From NCBI GenBank assembly GCA_947631115.1, contig CANRKB010000017.1:1-32056 (forward strand): a stretch of 32,056 nt of DNA. Reading direction: 5' to 3'. This document shows positions 14,780-24,137 of the stretch, piece after piece (the stretch's first letter is position 1; every line of letters begins with the position of its first letter). The notes below the pieces were generated by a model. The model did not search any database. It saw only the letters and a program-made list of their open reading frames with translations, and was not told where the DNA came from. Source of the stretch: an uncultured Clostridia bacterium. Its GTDB lineage: Bacteria; Bacillota; Clostridia; Oscillospirales; Ruminococcaceae. The position numbers and the translations under genes were made by a program.

Positions 14780-17700
14780 TCAAATTCATCGAGAACAGCG
14801 CGGTCTATGACGTGTCGGGAAAAATGCGCGAGGAATTGTGCGGGGCGCTTTCAAAAACCGATGAAACGGTTTTTCTGATTGTGCCGGATCAGTTTGAATT
14901 CGAGACCGAAAAGACGGTATATTCCTTTCTTGAAAAGAGCGGACTGCTGACAGAACTTTGCAGGGTCAACGTCACTACGTTCACTTCCCTGTCGCGGGAA
15001 ATTCTCGAAAGCGAAGGCGAAAATATGCCGCCCGCGGACGATACGGTGAAGAACGTAATAATGAACAAAGCCGTCCGCGAGCAGAAAAATCTGCTCTGCG
15101 CCCTGGGAGGAGCCGCGGAAAAATCGGGCTTTTGCAGGAAAATGGTCGATACCGTCGGTCAGCTCAAGGCGGCGGGTATTAAAGCGGAAGATCTAAGCGG
15201 CGAGGGCGGTCTTTTTCTGTCCGAAAACAGCGGCATGACCGCCGTCATAAGAAAGCTTTCGGACGTCGGAAAAATATTCGCAAGCTACGACAGTATGCTT
15301 TCAAAATACGCGGACAGTCTCGATTATACAAAAAAGGCTTCGGAGATAATTTCAGATAAGGACAACAACTTTTTTGAGGGTTCATGGGTATTTGTCGACT
15401 GCTTTAACGACTTTACGGGAAGCCAGACGGAATTTATCCGCAGAATGATATCGAAAGCAGAAAACGTTGTGTTTGCGTTTGTAACGGGTGCAAAAGACGA
15501 CAAGCGCAAAAACGTTTTCGACAGGATACTTTCACAGCGAAGCAGGATTTGCGGCTATGCCGAGAGCGAAAACATCGAAACCGAAACGCAAAACGATAAT
15601 TTCGATAAAAGGCTTAGCGGAGCGCTGGGCGAACTCTCGGAAAAAATCTTCGGAAACGAAAAGAGTAAAGCCGACCCGAGCGGCTGTTTAGAACTTGTAA
15701 GCGCGCGCGGAGTTTACGAGGAGGCGGACTATACCGCTGCGAAAATAAAAGAGCTTTGCCTGGATAAAGGTTTTTTATACCGCGACATTGCGGTCTTGTG
15801 CGCGGACGCGGAAAACGGAAAATATATCCGCGACGCGTTTGAAAAATATGAAGTTCCGTTTTTCCTCGATATGCCCGAGCCTATACTTTACCGTCCGCTC
15901 GTAAACTTCTTTATCACGCTTTTGAAAGCGCTGATAAATTTCACCGCCGACAATGTTCTCATCTGCCTTAAAACAGGGTTTTACTGCAAGCGTTCCGACG
16001 ACGGCATAAGCGCTATTTCAAACAAGGAGATCGACACTTTTGAAAACTACGTTTTTGAATGGAATCTTTCGGCAAAACACCTGAAGAAAGAATTTACTTT
16101 CGGCAAAGAAAATAACTTCAACCGCCAGCAAGCCGAAACCGTAAGACAGGCTGTAGCCGTTCCTATTCTCGAACTTCGCGAAGAACTTAAAAACAAAGAC
16201 GGAGCGGGGATTACGCGCGCTCTCTATGATTTTGCCGTAAACAAAGCGGATATAGAAAGAGCGCTTCATTCGCGCTGTTACGACCAAAGCGGAAACTTCG
16301 ACAAAGAAGCCGTCGAGCTTAATCAGCAGGTCTGGAACTCTTTGGCGGAGATATTCGGCGTGCTTGAAGAAGAGCTTTCGGGAGAAAACATTTCGCTCGA
16401 AGAATACTACAGGCTGTTTTCGGATATTTGCGCTCAGACTTCCCTTGCAAAGCCGCCGCAATACCGCGACTGCGTTCTTGTCGGCGATATAAGCAGAACG
16501 CGCGCGGGAAACATAAAAGCCGCGTTTATTGTGGGCGCTTCTTATGAAAAGCTTCCCGAGGCTTCTTCGGGCATGGGTATCTTTTCGGAATACGAGGCTG
16601 AACTTGTCACAAACCTTATTAGAGAAAACACCGACAGCGACGATATACGCGCGCGGTCGCTGAAAGACATGAAAGACCAATACAACCTCTCGCTGTACAG
16701 AGCGTACAGGGCTGTTTCCCTGCCGACAGAATTTCTGAGCATAAGCTGCCCCGAATACGATTCTTCGGGAAACAAGATCTCTCGTTCGACTATCTTCGGC
16801 GACATAAAACGCATGTTCCCGAATATTAAGACAATAAAAGCCGAGGAGCTTGATTTTCTGTTTTACTGCCGCTCGATAAAAGCGACAAAACAGCGCTATG
16901 CCCAAAGCCTCGGTAAAAAAACGAAAGCTTTTTATGCCATGCGCAAATATCTCGAAAACAACGGAAACGAGGATTTCGTAAAAAATCTCGACGAGATAAG
17001 ACAAAAGCACGGTTCGGAAAACGCCGCCGTTTATACCGTATCGGAAAAATCATCAAAACAGTTGTTTAAAAATTCTCTCGGCAAAAACGGAGATATTGAC
17101 ATAGGCGCGACTCAGATAGAAAAGCTTATGCTTTGTCCGTTTTCGTTTTTCTGTACGAAAGAACTCGGTATCCGCGAGATAAATAAACGCGAGTTTAATA
17201 TTTTAAGCCGCGGCAATGCCATGCACTTTATCATGCAGAAAGTTTTTGAACAGTATAAAGGCAAGACCGAAGAGTTCTTAAAGCTCGAACATAGGGATCT
17301 TCTGAAGCTTTCGAGGGACTGTCTTTTTGAATTTCTGAAACTTAATACCAACGGCGATACCGAGGACGACAAGAGGACCGCTTTTCTTTTCGCAAACATC
17401 GCTTCTTCGGCTGCCGACCTGCTTCTCACCATGCAGACCGAGCTTTCCGTAAGAGAGTATTATCCCCAGTTCTTTGAGATGAACATTTCAAAAGAAAGCG
17501 AAAACAAGGTTGAGTTTAACGCGGCAAGCAAAAAAGAATTTACGCTTTTTTCCAAGCCTATAGCGATAGAAATTTCGGACGATACCGAAGTTCATATCGG
17601 AGGAAACGTTGACAGGCTCGACGCCATGTACGCCGAAAAAGACGGCAGACCGCGTATGTATCTCAGGGTCATCGACTATAAGTCAAGCGCGAAGTCGTTC

Positions 17701-18246
17701 AACAAAGAAGCCGCAAAAAGCGGCGTCCATGTACAGATGCTTTTGTATCTGACGGCGCTTTGCAAGGCTAACTCCGACAACAAAACGATAGACGTTTTCC
17801 CGGGCGAGATAAGCTATATCTCCTCTAAAAACGCCGGTACGGCAAAAACCCGGCAAGAGGCGCTGTATCTTCTCGAAATGAACTACCGTCCCGAGGGGCT
17901 TTACATAAACGACGAGATAATTGAAAGCGATCTTAAAAAACTTACAGAAAAGCTTATCTCCTGCATACAGACCGACGACGAAGAAAAAAAGCGGAAGATC
18001 GCCGAGAAAATAATCGGCTCGTTTTCTCTAGGCGAAGACAACTCCGTAGGTTCTGATGAATTTAAAAAGCTCGCGGACGAATGTATCAAAAACATAACCG
18101 AAAAGTTAAAGAAAATTTACGGCGGTGACGTAAGCGCCGTTTTGCTTGATCTTCCCGAGAAAGATCCAAACGGAAATAAGATCGACGCGCCGAACCCCTG
18201 CAAATACTGCGAATTCGGCGGTATCTGCCATAACCGCAGAGTATAA
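14776..18246 (+). CDS. addB: AddB subunit of the AddAB helicase-nuclease (RexB-like)
   Basis: 1156 residues, the usual AddB length. With AddA it resects double-strand breaks for RecA-dependent repair. The C-terminal RecB-type nuclease is intact: NAMHFIMQKVFEQ, VDRLD (D946), VIDYKSS (D967, K969) and HVQMLLYL. The four iron-sulfur cysteines that clamp this domain are present: C787 (LMLCPFSFF) and C1142, C1145, C1151 (CKYCEFGGIC). The N-terminus (IKFIENSAVYDVSGKMREEL, then VFLIVPDQFEFETEKTVY) aligns with AddB but has no Walker A GxGKT, so helicase ATPase activity should reside in AddA, as in lactic-acid bacterial RexB. GGAGG precedes ATG; the gene overlaps the HAD fusion by 4 nt and is 11 nt before addA. 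Confidence 0.93.
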   Translation: MIKFIENSAVYDVSGKMREELCGALSKTDETVFLIVPDQFEFETEKTVYSFLEKSGLLTELCRVNVTTFTSLSREILESEGENMPPADDTVKNVIMNKAVREQKNLLCALGGAAEKSGFCRKMVDTVGQLKAAGIKAEDLSGEGGLFLSENSGMTAVIRKLSDVGKIFASYDSMLSKYADSLDYTKKASEIISDKDNNFFEGSWVFVDCFNDFTGSQTEFIRRMISKAENVVFAFVTGAKDDKRKNVFDRILSQRSRICGYAESENIETETQNDNFDKRLSGALGELSEKIFGNEKSKADPSGCLELVSARGVYEEADYTAAKIKELCLDKGFLYRDIAVLCADAENGKYIRDAFEKYEVPFFLDMPEPILYRPLVNFFITLLKALINFTADNVLICLKTGFYCKRSDDGISAISNKEIDTFENYVFEWNLSAKHLKKEFTFGKENNFNRQQAETVRQAVAVPILELREELKNKDGAGITRALYDFAVNKADIERALHSRCYDQSGNFDKEAVELNQQVWNSLAEIFGVLEEELSGENISLEEYYRLFSDICAQTSLAKPPQYRDCVLVGDISRTRAGNIKAAFIVGASYEKLPEASSGMGIFSEYEAELVTNLIRENTDSDDIRARSLKDMKDQYNLSLYRAYRAVSLPTEFLSISCPEYDSSGNKISRSTIFGDIKRMFPNIKTIKAEELDFLFYCRSIKATKQRYAQSLGKKTKAFYAMRKYLENNGNEDFVKNLDEIRQKHGSENAAVYTVSEKSSKQLFKNSLGKNGDIDIGATQIEKLMLCPFSFFCTKELGIREINKREFNILSRGNAMHFIMQKVFEQYKGKTEEFLKLEHRDLLKLSRDCLFEFLKLNTNGDTEDDKRTAFLFANIASSAADLLLTMQTELSVREYYPQFFEMNISKESENKVEFNAASKKEFTLFSKPIAIEISDDTEVHIGGNVDRLDAMYAEKDGRPRMYLRVIDYKSSAKSFNKEAAKSGVHVQMLLYLTALCKANSDNKTIDVFPGEISYISSKNAGTAKTRQEALYLLEMNYRPEGLYINDEIIESDLKKLTEKLISCIQTDDEEKKRKIAEKIIGSFSLGEDNSVGSDEFKKLADECIKNITEKLKKIYGGDVSAVLLDLPEKDPNGNKIDAPNPCKYCEFGGICHNRRV

Positions 18247-18257
18247 AGGAGCAGAAA

Positions 18258-21200
18258 ATGAGTGAAAGTAAAAACGCCGGTAAAAAACCCACAAAAGAAC
18301 AAGAAGAAGCAATAAGCGCCGCCGTGTATGAGCCGTCGGTGGTTTCGGCTGCGGCGGGTACTGGAAAAACGACAATGCTCGTGGAAAGAGTGTTGAGGCT
18401 TATTTCCGATACCGAAAATCCCGTCAGAGCGGATTCGCTCGTTATACTTACATTTACAGTAAACGCAACGCAGAATATGCGCGACAAGCTCACCTCGGCG
18501 CTGGCTAAACGCATAGAAGAACTTGAAGACGTAAGCGAGCGCGACTTTCTCGCAGAGCAGTCTTCAAGGCTCAGAAACGCCTGTATCTCTACGATAAACT
18601 CGTTTTGTCTGGGAATAATAAGGGACAATATCGAAAAATTCGACCTGCCCGTAAACGTTGCTATTGCGGACGAAACGAAGATAGCGTCTATGAAAACGGA
18701 CGCTGTCGAACTTGCGAAAAAGGATTTTTACACGGGAGATACATTTAGCGAAGACGAAAGAAAGCTTCTTTTCTATTCGTTCGATTTCGAGGACGACAAA
18801 GCGCTTTTTGACACCGTAGTTTTCGCCCAAGACAAGCTCAGTTCTTATGCCGACAGCGAAAAGTGGCTCAAAGACGCGGTTTCGGCTTATGACGGCATGG
18901 ATACTCTTATAGAAGCGTATATGCCCGTTTATACGGCGTTCGCGCAGGAACAATACGACAGAGCTTTGCACTATCACGAAAAGCTTTCGGAATGTTATAA
19001 AAATTATAACGCGCAGTATGAAACGGAAGCGGACAAGAAAAAGAAAGAAAAAAAGCAAAATGTCTTAAACTCAATGTCCGATTATCTGGACTGCCTTTCA
19101 AACATAGAAAAACTTCTTTCGGACTTTTTAAACGCTCCTACGCTCGAAAATCTCGAAAAGCTTACTGTTGCCGCTCAGCTCGGCTCGCCGAAACTCGGCA
19201 GAGAAGACCCGAAGAGCGACGCTAAAAAAGCCTTTACTTTAAACAAAAATTATGCGGATACGGTATTCGACGAACTGGGAAAGATCGCTTGTTCAAAAGC
19301 CGAAGAGGAAAACAACCTTTCCCATAACAGAACGGTAATTTCGGCGTTTGTAAAGCTGCTTAAAATTTACGAAAAGTATTTTAGAGATATAAAACGTTCG
19401 GCGGGATATATAGACTTTTCCGACTGCGAACTGCTTTTGCTTGACAAGCTGAAAAATGACGACGGTTTCCGCGAGCTTCTCTCAAAGAAATTTTCATGCG
19501 TAATAGTAGACGAGTTTCAGGACTGCAACGACGTTCAGGCGGAAATTTTCAGGCTCATGGGAAAAGACCGTCAGTTCTATGTCGGCGATATAAAACAGTC
19601 TATCTATGCCTTTCGCGGAGGCGATCCCGAAATAATGGCGGGGCTTTGCAAGGGCGAATACGGCTTTAAAGAGTATTTGCTTACGAAAAATTTCCGAAGC
19701 AGACAGTCTGTCATAAACACCGTAAACGACGCTTTTTCGGGGCTTATGACCGAAGAACACGGCGGCGTTGATTATGGAGAAAAGACAAAGCTCGTCTACG
19801 GAGCGGATTATCCCGACGCGGAGGACAACTCCGTTTACGACTCGGAAATTTATTCGGTAAACTCAAAGGAACAGCCGCAGTTTGTCGCTCGGAAAATTCA
19901 AGAGCTTATGAACGACGAAAACTTTAAGATAACCAAAAACAAAGAGCTTTGCAGACCGAATTATTCGGACTTTGCCATTCTTATGAGAAACAACAAAAAG
20001 TCCGCCGAATATCGTGAAGCGCTCTCTCAGCTCGGTATATCGTCCGTTGTTTCGAGCGGGAAAAATATCCTCGAATCCGAAGAAGCGGCGATGCTCGTAA
20101 GTTATCTTAAAGTTATAGACAACCCGCTTTGCGACAAAGAGCTTTTGCATATCCTCATGTCGCCGCTCTACGGAATGACCGCGGACGAGGCGGCAAAGAT
20201 GAAGCTCGGAACGCTCGGACTTTCGGATAAACTAAAAGATGAAGAAACGAAAGATATTTCGGAAAATCTCAGAAACTATGCGCTTTACGAATGTCTGAAA
20301 TTCTGCACGACGGAAAAAAACAATCCCTCGGAATATACTTCCGAAAAAAAGCAGAAAGCCGAAGAATGTGAAAGAAAGCTTTATGAAAAAGGCGAAAAAA
20401 GAAAAATAAACGAAAAGGCGCTCGCGGCAGAACGCGATATAGAACGCTTCCGCAGATTTATGAGCAACAACTCCGTCGTCGACCTTATACGGAAGATCTG
20501 CGCGGAAACGGATATTTATTCCGTCATCTGCGCTCTTGACGAAAGCGCAAAAAGAACGGCAAATCTAAGGCTCTTTGAAAGGACAGCGGAGGACTTTGTT
20601 GCCCGCGACGGCGGGACGCTCTGCGATTTTCTGAGGTTTTTAAAAAGGTCGGGAGAAACTCAGCGCGGCGAAATTGAAGAAGCGTCCGTTCCCGAAGACG
20701 CGGCAAACTCCGTCAGAATAATGACGTTTCATGCGAGCAAGGGGCTTGAAATTCCCGTTTGCATACTCGCCGAGCTTCAGACGGCGTTCAGCAATAAAGA
20801 CTATTCGGGAAAGTTCCTTATAAATCACGACAAGTATTTTTCGATTAACTATGTTGACCGTGACGCGCGGTTTAAGTCAGACACCTTTGCGCACAAAGCC
20901 TTAGGTCTTTTAAACAAGAAAAAACCCGTAGGCGAAGAATTAAGGCTTCTTTATGTCGCAATGACAAGAGCGATGGAAAAGCTTATTATGGTCGGGAATT
21001 TTAAAGACGAAGAAGATGTTCCGACATTTCTTCCCGACTTTTACAGCGGGACAATTCCGTTTAAGTGGATATTGAGAAAGCTTATCGAAAAAGGCTATAA
21101 GACAACTGCGGTTACAAACATAAAAGCCGAAGAAAAAGCGATAAGCGCCGCGCCCGAAACAGAAGAGGGCGTCGACATAACGGAAAATGAACTGAAAGAA

Positions 21201-21842
21201 ATAATAGACAAAAAATATCCAAACGAAGCCGAAACAGTTCGCCGCATAAAGTATTCGGTAACCGAGCTTGCGCATAGAAATGAACCAATGCCGTTCGTAC
21301 TTACAAAGCCTAAGTTTGCGGCAAAGTCCGAAGTTTTAGGCACCGACGTCGGAAACGCCTATCACCACACCATGGAGCATATTTCCCTTTCGGCTGTCCG
21401 CTCTTCTTCGGATATGAACGCCGCCGTAAAAGAAGCGGTGTCGGAATTATGCAAGACGGGAAAACTCACCGAAGAGGAAAGGCTGCTGGTAAACAGCGAA
21501 AGGATAGTTAAATTCTTCAAGGGCGACTTAGGGCAGAGAATGTTAAACAGCCGCCGCATTGAACGCGAACGCTCGTTTTACGCGGAAATCAGCGGCTCGG
21601 ATATTCCCGATATAGGAGAAAACGCAGCTATACAAGGGCAGATAGATATGTTTTTTGAAGAGGACGACGGAATCGTTATAGTGGATTATAAGTCCGACTC
21701 AAAGGAAAATTTAATAAAGGAAAAAGAGAATTATTCGCTTCAGGTGAAAATTTACGCGGCTGTCGCTCCGAAGCTTTTCGGAAAGCCCGTAAAAGAAATT
21801 TATCTCTATTCCTTTGCAAACGGAGAGGCAGTAAAGGTTTGA
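18258..21842 (+). CDS. addA: AddA helicase-nuclease subunit
   Basis: 1194 residues. A UvrD/PcrA-type superfamily 1A helicase: Walker A SAAAGTGKTTMLVERVLRLI (K37), motif Ia VILTFTVNATQNMRDK, Walker B VIVDEFQDCND (D418/E419), motif III YVGDIKQSIYAFRGGDP, motif IV-type LLTKNFRSR, motif V VRIMTFHASKGLEIPV, motif VI EELRLLYVAMTRAMEKL. The C-terminal RecB-type nuclease has HHTMEH, GQIDMFF (D1130), IVDYKSD (D1143, K1145) and SLQVKIYA. With AddB it forms the two-nuclease, Chi-regulated break-processing complex of Firmicutes. AAAGGAG lies 6-7 nt before ATG. The TGA stop overlaps the TTG start of the propeller gene. Confidence 0.96.
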   Translation: MSESKNAGKKPTKEQEEAISAAVYEPSVVSAAAGTGKTTMLVERVLRLISDTENPVRADSLVILTFTVNATQNMRDKLTSALAKRIEELEDVSERDFLAEQSSRLRNACISTINSFCLGIIRDNIEKFDLPVNVAIADETKIASMKTDAVELAKKDFYTGDTFSEDERKLLFYSFDFEDDKALFDTVVFAQDKLSSYADSEKWLKDAVSAYDGMDTLIEAYMPVYTAFAQEQYDRALHYHEKLSECYKNYNAQYETEADKKKKEKKQNVLNSMSDYLDCLSNIEKLLSDFLNAPTLENLEKLTVAAQLGSPKLGREDPKSDAKKAFTLNKNYADTVFDELGKIACSKAEEENNLSHNRTVISAFVKLLKIYEKYFRDIKRSAGYIDFSDCELLLLDKLKNDDGFRELLSKKFSCVIVDEFQDCNDVQAEIFRLMGKDRQFYVGDIKQSIYAFRGGDPEIMAGLCKGEYGFKEYLLTKNFRSRQSVINTVNDAFSGLMTEEHGGVDYGEKTKLVYGADYPDAEDNSVYDSEIYSVNSKEQPQFVARKIQELMNDENFKITKNKELCRPNYSDFAILMRNNKKSAEYREALSQLGISSVVSSGKNILESEEAAMLVSYLKVIDNPLCDKELLHILMSPLYGMTADEAAKMKLGTLGLSDKLKDEETKDISENLRNYALYECLKFCTTEKNNPSEYTSEKKQKAEECERKLYEKGEKRKINEKALAAERDIERFRRFMSNNSVVDLIRKICAETDIYSVICALDESAKRTANLRLFERTAEDFVARDGGTLCDFLRFLKRSGETQRGEIEEASVPEDAANSVRIMTFHASKGLEIPVCILAELQTAFSNKDYSGKFLINHDKYFSINYVDRDARFKSDTFAHKALGLLNKKKPVGEELRLLYVAMTRAMEKLIMVGNFKDEEDVPTFLPDFYSGTIPFKWILRKLIEKGYKTTAVTNIKAEEKAISAAPETEEGVDITENELKEIIDKKYPNEAETVRRIKYSVTELAHRNEPMPFVLTKPKFAAKSEVLGTDVGNAYHHTMEHISLSAVRSSSDMNAAVKEAVSELCKTGKLTEEERLLVNSERIVKFFKGDLGQRMLNSRRIERERSFYAEISGSDIPDIGENAAIQGQIDMFFEEDDGIVIVDYKSDSKENLIKEKENYSLQVKIYAAVAPKLFGKPVKEIYLYSFANGEAVKV

Positions 21843-23074
21843 AAAAGTTTTTAGGTTTAATTATTTTGCTGTTATTTACGGCAATTTTAAGCGTCGGAGT
21901 TTATGCCGAAAGCGCGGGATTTATGGGAGAAAGCAGCGTCTTAAACGCAAGAACGCCCTACGACAAGGGTTATGTGGAAATTCGCTTCAGCACGGGAGAA
22001 GCGGAAACAGCGGGCGTGCCTCTTGCGTATAAGGAATTTTTGCTCTCGCCGACGGGAAACAAAATATTCAAGATAAACGAAAAAACGGGCGAAACAAAAA
22101 TGACCGCGGAGCTTGACGAAAAGGTCTCGGAAAATTCGCGCGGCGTTATAATGAACGACGTTCTTTTCCAGGCGACAAGGACGAAGCTTTTCGCGGTCGA
22201 CCTTGAAAACATGACCGTCAAGCTTTCAAAACAATTCGGCGAGATTACGACCGACGTTGCGGCTGTAGACAACCTTTTATACTTCGGTGTGAAAACAGAC
22301 GAGGGTTATTCGTTTATCTGCGCCGATTACGGCAATAACTTCGACGCGGTATGGGAATACAAAAGCGAATACCCCGTTACTTCGGCGGGACTGTACGGGG
22401 ATTTTGCGGTGTTCGGTTCGGGGAACAAGCTCGTTGTTCATGGAAAAGACAGCTATTCCGAAAACGAAATCGGCGGGAATTTAAAATACGTTTATGCGGG
22501 AAAATACGCGGTGTTTATGACCGCGGAAAACGGAAAACTTTATAAACTGCGCCTTAACAGCGAAGGAGAAGCCGAAGATCTTTTCGAACTCGAAATAGGC
22601 GGCGGCATAAGCGCTCCCGCGGAGATAGATAATAAGCTGTTTGTTTCATCGGAAAACGGGTTTTACGTTATAGACGCGCTGAATATGGAAGTGACGAAAA
22701 CCTATCCCGAGCTTAAAAACGGATGTTCTCCCGTTATTACAACGGGAAGCGGTTTCAGGGCGTATGTTGTAAGCCCCGTTGAATCAGAAGGAAAATGGTA
22801 TCTTTATTCCGTTCTTTCAAACGAGGACGAACTGTCAGTGAACGAAATAGTGAAGATAATAGATTTTACGGACGGGAAAATCGCCGTATCGGAAAGCGGA
22901 ACGATGTTTTTTCGCGACGCAAAAGGGCAGATCTATGCTCTCGCAATACGGGAAAACGATATACTGACAATTGTTATAAAGCTGCTGTTGTTTTTAGCGA
23001 TAATAGTTTTCCTTGTTCTTATTTTAAGAGCGTGGATCAAAAAACATTCGGACAAAACGCCGAAATTCACTTGA
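21839..23074 (+). CDS. Membrane-anchored extracytoplasmic beta-propeller protein, function unknown
   Basis: 411 residues starting at a TTG that overlaps the addA stop (TTGA); GGAGAGG and AAAGG lie just upstream inside addA. The start MKKFLGLIILLLFTAILSVGVYA is a clear signal peptide. The body (about 40-360) holds repeated PQQ/WD-like blade sequences such as KIFKINEKTGETKMTAELD, KLFAVDLENMTVKLSKQFG, FYVIDALNMEVTKTYPELK and WYLYSVLSN. A single hydrophobic helix (LTIVIKLLLFLAIIVFLVLI, about 373-392) and a basic tail (RAWIKKHSDK) end it. This predicts a propeller outside the cell held by one C-terminal anchor. I cannot name the family further. Its link with addA is positional; no DNA-repair motif is seen. 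Confidence 0.78.
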   Translation: MKKFLGLIILLLFTAILSVGVYAESAGFMGESSVLNARTPYDKGYVEIRFSTGEAETAGVPLAYKEFLLSPTGNKIFKINEKTGETKMTAELDEKVSENSRGVIMNDVLFQATRTKLFAVDLENMTVKLSKQFGEITTDVAAVDNLLYFGVKTDEGYSFICADYGNNFDAVWEYKSEYPVTSAGLYGDFAVFGSGNKLVVHGKDSYSENEIGGNLKYVYAGKYAVFMTAENGKLYKLRLNSEGEAEDLFELEIGGGISAPAEIDNKLFVSSENGFYVIDALNMEVTKTYPELKNGCSPVITTGSGFRAYVVSPVESEGKWYLYSVLSNEDELSVNEIVKIIDFTDGKIAVSESGTMFFRDAKGQIYALAIRENDILTIVIKLLLFLAIIVFLVLILRAWIKKHSDKTPKFT

Positions 23075-23099
23075 TTTTTTCAGGCGGATGATGTATAAT
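23071..23099 (+). promoter_or_regulatory. Promoter of the epimerase-like gene
   Basis: TTGATT (23071-23076), 17-nt spacer, TATAAT (23094-23099). The -35 box overlaps the TGA stop of the propeller gene. No terminator separates the two, so read-through from the upstream operon may add to this promoter. Confidence 0.75.
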
Positions 23100-23137
23100 T
23101 GAAGTAGAAAATTTTTAAACTCAAGGAGGTTTATTTT

Positions 23138-23995
23138 ATGAAAATCGTTCTTAATTCAAAAAATTGTTCCGCGAGGATCTGCCAGAAGGGCGCGGAGCTG
23201 AAGTCGCTCGTTGTAAACGGCAGAGAGCTTATGTGGAACGCGGACCCCGAGTTCTGGGCGAACACTTCTCCGTTGCTGTTCCCGATGATAGGCACGCTTA
23301 AAAACAAAAAAACCGTTATAGGAAACGAAGAATACCGTATCCCGAAGCACGGATTTGCGCGTGATTTTCTGTTGACAAAAGAAAGCGAGAGCGAAAGCTC
23401 GGTCGTACTTTCGCTTACGCCGAATGAAACGACAAAGTCGGTATATCCGTTTGATTTTAAGTTTACGATAGCATACACGCTTACGGAAAACGGGATTGAA
23501 ATTACTCAGACGGTTAAGAACAACGGCGCTGAGGATATGCCGTTCTGTATAGGCGCGCACCCTGCGTTTGCCTGCCCGGGAGAATTTACGGACTATCATC
23601 TTGAATTTGAAAAGGAAGAAACGGCGGTTATTCCGAATTACAACACGAAGACGGGCGTTTACGAGCATGACAACCGCCGCACGATAATTGAAAACAGCAA
23701 GATAATGCCGCTTAATCATGATATGTTTATGAACGACGTTCTGCATATGGAACACCCCGCTTCGCGCGCGGTGAAGCTTTTAGATAAGGACGGAAAAGGG
23801 CTTTGCGTTAAGTTCCCGGATTTCACGGGGCTTGGGTTATGGCAGGCGAAGAACGCGCCGTTTTTGTGCATTGAGCCGTGGTGCGGCTCGCAGGATTATG
23901 ACGATTGCTCGGGCGTTTTTGCGGAGAAGCAGGGCGTTGTTATAGCGAAAGCGGGAGAAGAAAAGACGTTTACTTATACTATTGAGGCGGTTTGA
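23138..23995 (+). CDS. Aldose 1-epimerase family protein (LacX/galactose mutarotase-like)
   Basis: 285 residues, the usual size of LacX-type members. Typical features are the N-terminal GAELKSLVVNGRELMWNADP and FPMIGTL, H71 in IPKHGFARD, H141 in IGAHPAFACP, and E246 in FLCIEPWCG; the two histidines and the glutamate fit the acid/base pair of mutarotases. The enzyme probably interconverts anomers of a hexose or hexose phosphate; the sugar cannot be read from sequence. AAGGAGG lies 8-9 nt before ATG. It has its own promoter and is followed by a short repeat and a strong terminator. Confidence 0.88.
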   Translation: MKIVLNSKNCSARICQKGAELKSLVVNGRELMWNADPEFWANTSPLLFPMIGTLKNKKTVIGNEEYRIPKHGFARDFLLTKESESESSVVLSLTPNETTKSVYPFDFKFTIAYTLTENGIEITQTVKNNGAEDMPFCIGAHPAFACPGEFTDYHLEFEKEETAVIPNYNTKTGVYEHDNRRTIIENSKIMPLNHDMFMNDVLHMEHPASRAVKLLDKDGKGLCVKFPDFTGLGLWQAKNAPFLCIEPWCGSQDYDDCSGVFAEKQGVVIAKAGEEKTFTYTIEAV

Positions 23996-24001
23996 AAAGA
24001 A

Positions 24002-24098
24002 TAAGTTTTGAGCGGGAAATAACCTTAAAAATGAATTAACATTTGAGCGAGAAAGAAAAAACGATAAAGTTATTTAAAAGTGATAAATGAGCGAACCG
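24002..24098. repeat. Solo border module of the multi-hairpin repeat
   Basis: Contains AAGTTTTGAGCGGGAAATAA, then ATTTGAGCGAGAAAGAAAAA and AAAAGTGATAAATGAGCG. It matches the border of copy 3 (10165-10258) and, reversed, of copy 2 (from 6433), but without hairpins A-C. It begins 6 nt after the epimerase stop. No gene is present. Confidence 0.75.
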
Positions 24099-24102
24099 TG
24101 CA

Positions 24103-24137
24103 AAACAGGGGCTGTAAAATTTACAGCCCCTGTTTGT
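24103..24137. terminator. Bidirectional intrinsic terminator
   Basis: Nearly perfect palindrome: AAACAGGGGCTGTAAA (24103-24118) and TTTACAGCCCCTGTTT (24120-24135), with T/A runs on both sides. It ends the rightward epimerase transcript and, from the other side, the leftward TetR/small-protein transcript, whose stop codon is directly adjacent. Confidence 0.85.

Noticed and set aside
16018-17010. Long antisense open frame inside addB
   Set aside because: Shadow of a well-supported gene; no ribosome site, promoter or domain.
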